Shown in pieces: positions 1 through 5,682 of a stretch of DNA of 7,996 nucleotides. Made by a program: the position numbers and the translations under genes. Origin of the DNA: Burkholderiales bacterium. Lineage in GTDB: Bacteria; Pseudomonadota; Gammaproteobacteria; Burkholderiales; Burkholderiaceae_B. Each line of letters begins with the position of its first letter. Within the stretch, counting starts at the first letter, position 1. The stretch lies in assembly GCA_005788065.1 (NCBI GenBank), contig SXZD01000258.1, forward strand, positions 1-7,996, in the 5' to 3' direction. The notes under the pieces are model-generated. The model did not search any database. It saw nothing but the letters and a program-made list of their open reading frames with translations, and was not told the DNA's origin.

Positions 1-1774
1 CAAGACCACGCTGGTTGACCAACTGCTGCGGCAGTCCGGTACCTTCCGTGACAACCAGCAGATTGCTGAACGTGTCATGGACAGCAACGATCTCGAAAAA
101 GAACGTGGCATTACCATTCTGGCTAAGAACTGTGCCGTTGAATATGAAGGCACGCACATCAACATCGTTGATACGCCCGGACACGCTGACTTCGGTGGCG
201 AAGTGGAGCGTGTGCTCTCCATGGTCGACGGTGTGCTGCTGCTCGTAGACGCCGTTGAAGGCCCGATGCCGCAAACGCGTTTCGTGACACGCAAGGCGCT
301 CGCGCTGGGTCTGAAGCCCATCGTGGTGGTCAACAAGATTGACCGTCCCGGTGCGCGTTGCGACTGGGTCATCAATCAGACCTTTGATCTCTTCGACAAA
401 CTCGGTGCAACCGAAGAGCAGTTGGACTTTCCGGTGGTGTACGCATCGGGCCTGAACGGCTATGCCGGCGATAACGAACACGTTCGCGGCGGAGACATGC
501 GCGCTCTTTTTGACTCCGTGCTCAAGAACGTGCCCGTGCGTAACGACGATCCGGATGCCCCGTTGCAATTGCAGATCTCTTCTCTCGACTACAACAACTA
601 TGTCGGCAAGATCGGCATTGGCCGGATCAGCCGCGGTCGGGTGAAATCGGGTCAGCAGGTCACCGTGCGCTTTGGTGAAGAGGGCGAAACCTTCACCGGC
701 AAAATCAATCAGGTGCTCAAGTTCAAAGGACTGGAGCGCATGCTGGTGGATGAAGCCATCGCAGGCGATATCGTGCTGATCAACGGGATCGAAGAACTTG
801 GCATTGGTTGCACGGTCTGCGACCCTGCCAACCCCGAGCCGTTGCCCATGTTGAAAGTGGACGAGCCTACGCTCACCATGAACTTCATGGTCAACACTTC
901 TCCGCTGGCAGGACGCGAAGGCAAGTTCGTTACCAGCCGCCAGTTGCGCGACCGTCTGGACCGCGAACTGAAATCCAACGTGGCGCTGCGTGTGCGTGAC
1001 ACGGGCGACGATACCGTGTTTGAAGTGTCCGGTCGCGGCGAACTTCACCTTACCATCCTCGTTGAAAACATGCGTCGCGAAGGCTATGAACTGGCCGTAT
1101 CGCGTCCGCGTGTGGTATTCAAGGAAATCAATGGCGTGCGTTGCGAGCCGTTTGAATTGCTGACGGTTGACGTGGAAGACACCAATCAGGGCAGCGTGAT
1201 GGAAGAACTCGGTCGCCGCAAGGGTGACCTGCAAGATATGGCACCGGACGGTAAAGGACGTACGCGTCTTGAGTACCGCATCCCGGCGCGTGGCCTCATC
1301 GGCTTCCAATCCGAGTTCATGACGCTGACACGCGGTACCGGCCTGATGAGCCATATTTTTGATGACTATGCGCCCATCAAGGAAGGTGGCGTTGCAGAGC
1401 GTCGCAATGGTGTGCTGATTTCCCAAGACGACGGCGATGCGGTTGCCTACGCGCTGTGGAAACTGCAGGATCGCGGTCGCATGTTCGTCAGCCCCGGCGA
1501 AGCGCTCTACGAAGGCATGATCATCGGCATTCACAGTCGCGACAACGACCTGGTGGTCAACCCCATCAAGGGCAAGCAGCTGACCAACGTGCGCGCATCG
1601 GGTACCGATGAAGCGGTGCGTCTTGTGCCGCCGATTCAGCTCACGCTGGAATATGCGGTTGAATTCATTGCCGACGATGAACTGGTTGAAGTCACGCCGA
1701 AGTCCATCCGTCTGCGCAAGCGCTACCTGAAGGAACATGAGCGCAAGCGTGCTGACCGTGAGAATGCAGCCTGA
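1..1774 (+). CDS. typA: Ribosome-associated translational GTPase TypA/BipA, 5'-truncated
   Basis: TypA/BipA is an EF-G-like GTPase that binds the 70S ribosome and supports 50S assembly and growth under stress or cold. The reading frame is open from base 2. The first visible residues are KTTLVDQLL, so the window cuts inside the G1 P-loop (family form GHVDHGKT) and roughly 18 N-terminal residues are missing. About 590 residues are visible, giving a total near 608, normal for the family. Visible motifs are switch I with RGITI (nt 107-121), G3 DTPGH (nt 170-184), G4 NKID (nt 332-343) and a G5-like ASGLNG near nt 440-457. The EF-G-like domains II, III and V follow, and the basic TypA C-terminus PKSIRLRKRYL comes just before the TGA stop. 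No frameshift is seen. The probable terminator follows 9 bases after the stop. The identification is very secure. Confidence 0.97.
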   Translation, partial: KTTLVDQLLRQSGTFRDNQQIAERVMDSNDLEKERGITILAKNCAVEYEGTHINIVDTPGHADFGGEVERVLSMVDGVLLLVDAVEGPMPQTRFVTRKALALGLKPIVVVNKIDRPGARCDWVINQTFDLFDKLGATEEQLDFPVVYASGLNGYAGDNEHVRGGDMRALFDSVLKNVPVRNDDPDAPLQLQISSLDYNNYVGKIGIGRISRGRVKSGQQVTVRFGEEGETFTGKINQVLKFKGLERMLVDEAIAGDIVLINGIEELGIGCTVCDPANPEPLPMLKVDEPTLTMNFMVNTSPLAGREGKFVTSRQLRDRLDRELKSNVALRVRDTGDDTVFEVSGRGELHLTILVENMRREGYELAVSRPRVVFKEINGVRCEPFELLTVDVEDTNQGSVMEELGRRKGDLQDMAPDGKGRTRLEYRIPARGLIGFQSEFMTLTRGTGLMSHIFDDYAPIKEGGVAERRNGVLISQDDGDAVAYALWKLQDRGRMFVSPGEALYEGMIIGIHSRDNDLVVNPIKGKQLTNVRASGTDEAVRLVPPIQLTLEYAVEFIADDELVEVTPKSIRLRKRYLKEHERKRADRENAA

Positions 1775-1783
1775 GATGCGGTG

Positions 1784-1812
1784 GCCGAGGGCACGGTTTG
1801 CACGTCCTCGGC
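1784..1812 (+). terminator. Probable typA terminator hairpin
   Basis: GCCGAGG (1784-1790) is the exact reverse complement of CCTCGGC (1806-1812). ACG (1793-1795) and CGT (1803-1805) can extend the stem inside it. It begins 9 bases after the typA stop codon, where a terminator is expected. The bases after it (GTCCGTTGTCTCT) are only mildly T-rich, so this is a weak intrinsic terminator, or a 3'-end stabilising hairpin used with Rho. Confidence 0.5.
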
Positions 1813-1824
1813 GTCCGTTGTCTC

Positions 1825-1972
1825 TCCGGCGGTTCTCCCGCAAAAATTGCGCTCCTCAACGTTGGCATACTTTGAACGCCGTCTTCGCGGCGCTTCAACC
1901 CTCGCAAATCAGTGATTTGCTCGGGACGTCTGCTGCACGGTCGGGAGCAATTTTTCGGATGCGATCCGGCGG
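1825..1972. repeat. Branched imperfect palindrome flanked by an 8-bp direct repeat
   Basis: An outer stem pairs 1838-1855 with 1944-1958. CCG pairs with CGG, AAAAATT with AATTTTT, and GCTCC with GGAGC, giving 15 pairs with a 1-base and a 2-base bulge. Two adjoining hairpins sit inside it. The first is TTGAACGCCG / CGGCG-C-TTCAA (1872-1898, 10 pairs, one bulged base). The second is GCAAATC-AGT-GATTTGC (1904-1920, 7 perfect pairs), with CCC/GGG closing outside it (1899-1925). The octamer TCCGGCGG occurs at 1825-1832 and again at 1965-1972, bracketing the fold 5 bases outside on the left and 6 on the right. This could be a small MITE/REP-like element with a target duplication, or a structured RNA. 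There is no other copy in the window and no coding content. The pairing is seen directly; what it does is unknown. Confidence 0.5.
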
Positions 1973-1994
1973 AGTAGACTTCCGGACGCCGTCT

Positions 1995-2027
1995 GATGCA
2001 AATCCATGCAGACTGTGATTTGTCATC
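1995..2027. repeat. Hairpin re-using the GCAAATC / GATTTG stem
   Basis: GATGCAAATC (1995-2004) pairs with GATTTGTCATC (2017-2027), 10 pairs with one bulged T and a 12-base loop. The core GCAAATC and GATTTG words are the same as in the hairpin at 1904-1920, although the loops differ. It lies upstream of the candidate dusA promoter, and its 3' arm covers the -35-like hexamer. Confidence 0.4.
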
Positions 2028-2049
2028 CCGCCAAGCGTCGTTTTGTTAT
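2020..2049 (+). promoter_or_regulatory. Candidate sigma-70 promoter for dusA
   Basis: TTGTCA (2020-2025) matches the -35 consensus at 5 of 6 bases. TGTTAT (2044-2049) matches the -10 consensus at 4 of 6, with an 18-base spacer. Transcription would start near 2056, leaving a leader of about 22 bases before the dusA ATG. The -35 lies in the arm of the 1995-2027 hairpin. It is supported by sequence resemblance alone. Confidence 0.35.
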
Positions 2050-2077
2050 CGTCATTCTTTCAAGTCAGAAATAACGT

Positions 2078-3067
2078 ATGAGCGCCCGCCCCAGAACACT
2101 GTCTGTGGCTCCCATGATGGATTGGACCGACACGTACTGTCGGTCCTTTCATCGTGCGCTGGCGCCGAACATCTGGTTGTATACCGAGATGGTGACAACC
2201 GGTGCGCTCATTCACGGTGATCGCGCACGATTCCTCTCCTACGATGATTGCGAACATCCGGTGGCCTACCAACTCGGTGGCAGCGAGCCGGATGATCTCG
2301 CTCAATGCGCCAAGTGGGTTGAGCAAGCGGGCTTTGATGAAGTGAATCTGAATTGTGGTTGCCCGTCTGAGCGCGTGCAGCGCGGTGCGTTTGGCGCATG
2401 TCTGATGGCAGAACCCAAGCTGGTGGCCGACTGTGTGAAAGCGATGGTGGATGCCGTCAGTATCGATGTCACGGTCAAGCATCGCATCGGACTGGATCAC
2501 AATGAGAGCGAGTCATTCGTTCACGACTTCATCGGGCAGGTGGGGGAAGCAGGCTGCCGCATTTTTATCGTGCATGCGCGCAATGCCATCCTCAAGGGTT
2601 TGTCGCCCAAAGAAAACCGTGAAATTCCGCCGCTGCGCTACGACGTTGTTTATCGCTTGCGCAAACTGTTTCCCGACTACACCTTCATCATCAATGGCGG
2701 CATACAAACAGCGGATGCCGTGCGCGAACATTTGCAGCATGTCGACGGCGTAATGCTGGGGCGGCATGGGTGGCATCAGCCGTGGGATTTGAAAGCCTTG
2801 GATGCCATGTGCTATGGCACTCAGCGTGTTGATGGTGGGGCCGTTCCCGAAACGCGCGCAGATGTCTTGCGATTGATGCGTCCTTTGGTGGAGCGGTGGC
2901 TGGCAGCGGGGATACCCTTGCGTGTGATTGCCAAGCCTTGGTTGGGACTGTTTCATGGACAACCCGGTGGCAGACTTTTCAGGCAGGTGCTGTCGGATCC
3001 GAAGCATTTGAATCGTAACGATTGGGATGTGGTGGAAACTGCGATCGGGAAGTGCAGCGCGGGTTAG
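2078..3067 (+). CDS. dusA: tRNA-dihydrouridine(20/20a) synthase DusA
   Basis: This is an FMN-dependent, NADPH-using enzyme that reduces uridine in the tRNA D-loop; the DusA subfamily acts at U20 and U20a. The protein has 329 residues, normal for the family. An N-terminal TIM barrel carries the FMN-binding start VAPMMDWTD (residues 10-18), YTEMVTTGAL (35-44) and QLGGSEP (65-71). NLNCGCPS (90-97) includes the expected catalytic Cys95. KHRIG (134-138), the His of HAR (166-168), GLSPKENREIPPL (174-186), INGGI (205-209) and VDGVMLGR (222-229) follow. The C-terminal helical domain carries LGLFHGQPG (289-297). Two stretches depart from the usual DusA sequence (GRHGWHQP at 228-235 and AKPWLGL at 285-291). 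The ATG at 2078 gives the standard N-terminus, but no clear Shine-Dalgarno precedes it. The gene converges on the FAD oxidoreductase and appears to be transcribed alone. Confidence 0.95.
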   Translation: MSARPRTLSVAPMMDWTDTYCRSFHRALAPNIWLYTEMVTTGALIHGDRARFLSYDDCEHPVAYQLGGSEPDDLAQCAKWVEQAGFDEVNLNCGCPSERVQRGAFGACLMAEPKLVADCVKAMVDAVSIDVTVKHRIGLDHNESESFVHDFIGQVGEAGCRIFIVHARNAILKGLSPKENREIPPLRYDVVYRLRKLFPDYTFIINGGIQTADAVREHLQHVDGVMLGRHGWHQPWDLKALDAMCYGTQRVDGGAVPETRADVLRLMRPLVERWLAAGIPLRVIAKPWLGLFHGQPGGRLFRQVLSDPKHLNRNDWDVVETAIGKCSAG

Positions 3068-3082
3068 TGACGCAAACAAGTG

Positions 3083-3128
3083 CCTTCGCATCAGAAGGGT
3101 GTTCGGAAGTTGACTCCGCCGGATCAAC
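3083..3128. terminator. Possible hairpins in the dusA / FAD-oxidoreductase convergent gap
   Basis: Two hairpins lie between the converging stop codons. CCTTC-GCATCA-GAAGG spans 3083-3098. The second, GTTGA-c-TCC / GGA-TCAAC, spans 3109-3128 with 8 pairs, one bulged C and a 3-base loop. Neither is followed by a clear T-tract on either strand. A bidirectional terminator is expected here from the gene arrangement, but the sequence supports it only weakly. Confidence 0.3.
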
Positions 3129-3144
3129 GACGTACCCCCTACAT

Positions 3145-4614
3145 CTACAGCACCTTCCCCGGATTCATCAGATTCAGCGGATCCAGCGCCCGCTTCACCG
3201 ACTTCATCACCGCAATGGCCGTCGCATCTTTATAGCGCGGCAGAAGATCGCGCTTCAAAAGACCGATCCCATGCTCAGCCGACACGCTTCCCCCGAAGTT
3301 TTGCACGTCGTTCAAGACGGCTTCGTTGATGACGCTTTCCATGGAGGCCAGAAACGTCCTGCTGTCCTCGCCAGCGGGACAGGAGAAGTTGTAGTGCAGA
3401 TTTCCATCGCCGAGGTGACCAAATATGACCGGGCGTATTCCCGGACACATCTGCTGCAGGCGCGGCAGATTCACGTCGAGAAATCCAGGAATTGAGGAGA
3501 CGGGCAAGGAGACGTCGTGTTTGACGTTCAATCCCTCCCTGGCCTGCGCTTCCGAGATGTTCTCCCTCAGCGCCCACATCTGCTTTGCCTGCTCCAGATT
3601 TTGCGCGATGGCGCAGTCCTGCGCCAGATTGCCCTGCAGTGCGTCTTGTGCCCATGATTCGAATGCCTCCGCAAGCCGGCTGTCTGCGTGCGGGCTGGAA
3701 AGCTCCACCAGAGCATGGCCGGCGGTTTGAGCCGCCACTGGCAGTTGTCCGCCAAAGTGGCGCAGCACCAGCATGAGCGCATCTTGCTGCATCCACTCAA
3801 AGGCCGTCAGTTGGGCATCGAACCGGTCGAGCAGGCTGTTCAGGGCGCCAACCGCCTGCTGCGCATCGTTCACACCCAGCCAGGCGGTCAGGGTTGTCTT
3901 CGGTTTAGCGAACAATCGCAGTGTCACGGTGCTGATGATGCCCAGCGTACCTTCTGCACCGATCAGCAGATGCCGAAGATCGTAGCCGGTGTTGTTTTTG
4001 CGAAGGCCCGTGAGCGAGTCCAACAGGGCGCCATCGGGCATCACGGCTTGCAATCCCAGTGTGAGTTCACGGGTGTTTCCATAGCGCAGCACGGCGGTGC
4101 CACCCGCATTCGTCGCCAGATTCCCGCCGATGGTGCAGGTGCCCTCGGAGGCCAGGCTGAGCGGAAAATAAAGACCAGCCTGCTCGGCCAGTTGCTGCAC
4201 TTCCAGCAGGGTATAGCCAGCAGACACGGACAGGGTGCGGTTGGCGCTGTCGACAACAGCCGTTTCCCGCAGTCGCGATGTGTTGATGATGAGCGTGTTG
4301 CTGCCATCGCCCTGCAGATCGCCCACTGCGCCTCCCACCAGGCCAGTATTGCCGCCCTGCGGTACCATGGCAACACCGTTTGTAACGCAGGCTTTCACGA
4401 TGCTTTGCAAGGCTGCGGTGGTCCGTGGAAACACGACAGCCAGCGCTTTGCCGCTGTAGCGTTTGCGCCAGTCGGTTAGGTAGGGTTTTGCATCTTCACC
4501 TGTGAGCGCCAAGGTTGGGGAGTCGCCTGCCTCTTGCGCTGATACTGCTTGACTGAGCCATGGTGGCAGTTGGTCAATTGGCGTCTTCACGCATCTGGTT
4601 CCTGTTGTGACCAT
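3145..4614 (-). CDS. FAD-linked oxidoreductase, GlcD / D-2-hydroxyglutarate dehydrogenase-like
   Basis: A flavoprotein of the VAO/PCMH fold (FAD_binding_4 plus FAD-oxidase_C) that probably oxidises a D-2-hydroxy acid such as D-lactate, glycolate or D-2-hydroxyglutarate. The protein has 489 residues. The FAD domain shows PQGGNTGLVGG (85-95), SEGTCTIGGNLATNAGG (156-172) and GAEGTLGII (219-227). The C-terminal domain has WALREN (347-352), KHDVSLP (365-371), GHLGDGNLHYN (399-409), SAEHGIG (445-451) and DPLNLMNPGKVL (478-489). The two His of GHLGDGNLH and the Glu of SAEHG match the metal site known in the D-2-hydroxyglutarate dehydrogenase group. The substrate cannot be fixed from sequence. No signal peptide or membrane segment is seen. 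It is the last gene of the minus-strand operon, with its ATG directly abutting the DUF2069 stop. No Shine-Dalgarno precedes that ATG, whereas the GTG at 4590 (codon 9) has AGGA nine bases upstream and may be the true start. Confidence 0.9.
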   Translation of the reverse strand: MVTTGTRCVKTPIDQLPPWLSQAVSAQEAGDSPTLALTGEDAKPYLTDWRKRYSGKALAVVFPRTTAALQSIVKACVTNGVAMVPQGGNTGLVGGAVGDLQGDGSNTLIINTSRLRETAVVDSANRTLSVSAGYTLLEVQQLAEQAGLYFPLSLASEGTCTIGGNLATNAGGTAVLRYGNTRELTLGLQAVMPDGALLDSLTGLRKNNTGYDLRHLLIGAEGTLGIISTVTLRLFAKPKTTLTAWLGVNDAQQAVGALNSLLDRFDAQLTAFEWMQQDALMLVLRHFGGQLPVAAQTAGHALVELSSPHADSRLAEAFESWAQDALQGNLAQDCAIAQNLEQAKQMWALRENISEAQAREGLNVKHDVSLPVSSIPGFLDVNLPRLQQMCPGIRPVIFGHLGDGNLHYNFSCPAGEDSRTFLASMESVINEAVLNDVQNFGGSVSAEHGIGLLKRDLLPRYKDATAIAVMKSVKRALDPLNLMNPGKVL

Positions 4615-5022
4615 TCATTGTGCCGCGGCCGCAACCGCCTTGGGTCGCTTGAATGCACGGGTGTACATCAGCAGAGCACAGAACAGCACGGTGCTCAGTG
4701 CGGTTTCCGCCCAGGCCAATGCAATGGAGACACTGTTGTTGTCACTGGTGGCCCGCACGGTGCCTTCCATGAAATACAGCAAAATGGCCATGGAGCCCCA
4801 CTGGTAGGTGTAAAGCCGGCTTTTGAGAAAGCCGGGCAGCATGATCAGCAGCGGCAACACTTTCAATACCAGCCACGATCCACCCGGGCGCAACGGAGCC
4901 CATGCCAGCTCCCAGCCGGTACACAACAGGATAAGTGCCAGCAGGGTGGCGATGGATACCTTTCTCCACATTTGCGGGCCCGGCAGGGTGGCAGGATCAA
5001 CGGGTGTCTCTGTCTCCATCAT
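4615..5022 (-). CDS. DUF2069 family small integral membrane protein
   Basis: A 135-residue protein of unknown function. The shape and key words match the DUF2069 (PF09842) family: LPGFLKSRLYTYQW (62-75), LLYFMEGTVRA (81-91), and a Tyr-Thr-Arg near the end of the last helix. Four membrane segments are apparent at about residues 22-40, 49-65, 73-88 and 100-120, with a short polar N-terminus and a Lys/Arg then Ala-rich tail, so an inner-membrane location is likely. Its ATG overlaps the TGA of the WrbA-like gene in an ATGA arrangement, which points to translational coupling. A second in-frame ATG follows immediately, and a GGA seven bases before it may favour that start. The FAD oxidoreductase begins directly after its stop. 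A role linked to the two flavoproteins is inferred from spacing only. Confidence 0.85.
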   Translation of the reverse strand: MMETETPVDPATLPGPQMWRKVSIATLLALILLCTGWELAWAPLRPGGSWLVLKVLPLLIMLPGFLKSRLYTYQWGSMAILLYFMEGTVRATSDNNSVSIALAWAETALSTVLFCALLMYTRAFKRPKAVAAAAQ

Positions 5023-5612
5023 GCGTCCAGTTTCAATGCAACGCTGGCCAGGCGCTTGCCCAAGGCCCGGGCAAGTGCCAGTTCAGTCTCATCGACTGCA
5101 CGGCTGCCATCAGCACCGGCCAGATGGCTCGCCCCGTAGGGGGTGCCGCCGGAGCTTGTGCTCATCAAGGCGGGTTCGCTGTAGGGCAGGCCTACGAGCA
5201 CCATGCCATGGTGAAAGAGGGGCAGCATCATGGACAGTAAAGTGCTTTCCTGTCCGCCGTGCAGACTGCCGGTGGATGTGAACACGCAGCCGGGTTTGCC
5301 GCGCAGCGCGCCCGACAGCCATTCCCCGCCGGTGGAATCCAGAAAATGCTTCAGTGGTGCAGCCATGTTGCCGAAACGGGTGGGCGAACCCAGTGCCAGC
5401 CCTGCACACTCCTGCAAGTCCCGGTTTTCGACATAGGGCGGGCCCTGGTCGGGAACGGCGGGTGCTGTTGCCTCGCAGACAGGGGAGACAGACGGAACCG
5501 TGCGCACCCGCGCAGACGCGCCGGGCACTGATTCGATACCTTCGGCAATCGCCTGGGCCAGACGCGCCGTGCCGCCGCTGCGGCTGTAATACAAAACGAG
5601 AATATCTTTCAT
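5019..5612 (-). CDS. wrbA: WrbA-like flavodoxin-fold NAD(P)H:quinone oxidoreductase
   Basis: WrbA proteins bind FMN and reduce quinones by two electrons using NAD(P)H, which limits redox cycling; they act as cytosolic tetramers. The protein has 197 residues, as usual. Near the N-terminus, YYSRSGGTARLAQAIAEGI (8-26) is the FMN phosphate-binding loop. The WrbA signatures GSPTRFGNMAAPLKHFLD (75-92), STGGEW (93-98), FTSTGSLHGGQESTLLS (111-127), HHGMVLVGLPYS (134-145) and GGTPYGASHLAG (155-166) follow. I chose the ATG at 5612 because MKDILVLYYS is the normal flavodoxin start. The open frame runs on to 5708, but that extension crosses the divergent promoter region and resembles nothing. No good Shine-Dalgarno is visible. 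It is first in the operon with DUF2069 and the FAD oxidoreductase, and divergent from yihY. The family call is secure; orthology to E. coli wrbA is less so. Confidence 0.92.
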   Translation of the reverse strand: MKDILVLYYSRSGGTARLAQAIAEGIESVPGASARVRTVPSVSPVCEATAPAVPDQGPPYVENRDLQECAGLALGSPTRFGNMAAPLKHFLDSTGGEWLSGALRGKPGCVFTSTGSLHGGQESTLLSMMLPLFHHGMVLVGLPYSEPALMSTSSGGTPYGASHLAGADGSRAVDETELALARALGKRLASVALKLDA

Positions 5613-5645
5613 GAACGGGACAGCAGTACAACACAATCGACACGG

Positions 5646-5652
5646 TATCATA
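5646..5652. promoter_or_regulatory. Overlapping divergent -10-like elements between wrbA and yihY
   Basis: TATCAT (5646-5651, plus strand) and TATGAT (5652-5647, minus strand) are nearly the same bases read in opposite directions. Each matches the -10 consensus at 5 of 6 bases. They would give start sites about 25 bases before the yihY ATG and about 28 before the wrbA ATG, sensible leader lengths. No convincing -35 hexamer is present on either side. Confidence 0.3.
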
Positions 5653-5682
5653 GACCCCTTGCCACAACCACACGCGCTGCCC

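Larger units (their letters stand above)
1775..2077. other. typA-dusA intergenic region, gene-free and rich in inverted repeats
   Basis: About 300 bases lie between the typA stop and the dusA start. I see no credible gene: the short open frames here lack ribosome-binding sites and resemble no family I know. Nearly the whole stretch can pair: a hairpin at 1784-1812, a branched fold at 1838-1958, and a hairpin at 1995-2027. A promoter-like pair lies at 2020-2049. Composition shifts locally, with A/T runs at 1842-1848 and 1949-1955 inside otherwise GC-rich DNA. The separate entries describe each part. Confidence 0.8.

Noticed and set aside
1..20. The apparently broken P-loop of TypA, and the matching break in HflX at the other end
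   Set aside because: Both are cuts at the window edge: the frames are open at the boundaries and the motifs continue correctly on the visible side. They are not pseudogenes.
709..1002. A 97-codon minus-strand open frame inside typA
   Set aside because: It is Ser-rich shadow sequence opposite conserved TypA domains, with no support of its own.
1988..1996. GCCGTCTGA, resembling the Neisseria DNA uptake sequence GCCGTCTGAA
   Set aside because: It lacks the last base, I found no other near-copy in 8 kb, and the proteins point to Burkholderiales. True uptake sequences would be expected about once per kilobase.
1737..2018. A possible small gene in the typA-dusA gap
   Set aside because: It begins inside typA in another frame, has no ribosome-binding site, and its Arg-rich translation reads through several perfect hairpins, which explain the sequence better.
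2513..3127. A 204-codon minus-strand open frame opposite dusA
   Set aside because: It is antisense to the conserved DusA barrel and helical domain, with no motif seen. It would also leave no room for a promoter near the convergent gap.
3688..4479. A 263-codon plus-strand open frame antisense to the FAD oxidoreductase
   Set aside because: The opposite strand encodes a full set of conserved FAD-dehydrogenase motifs. This frame has no recognisable domain or ribosome-binding site.
5611..5682. An N-terminal extension of YihY from the ATG at 5611
   Set aside because: It would start on the wrbA start codon and translate the promoter region into a His/Pro-rich segment not typical of the family.
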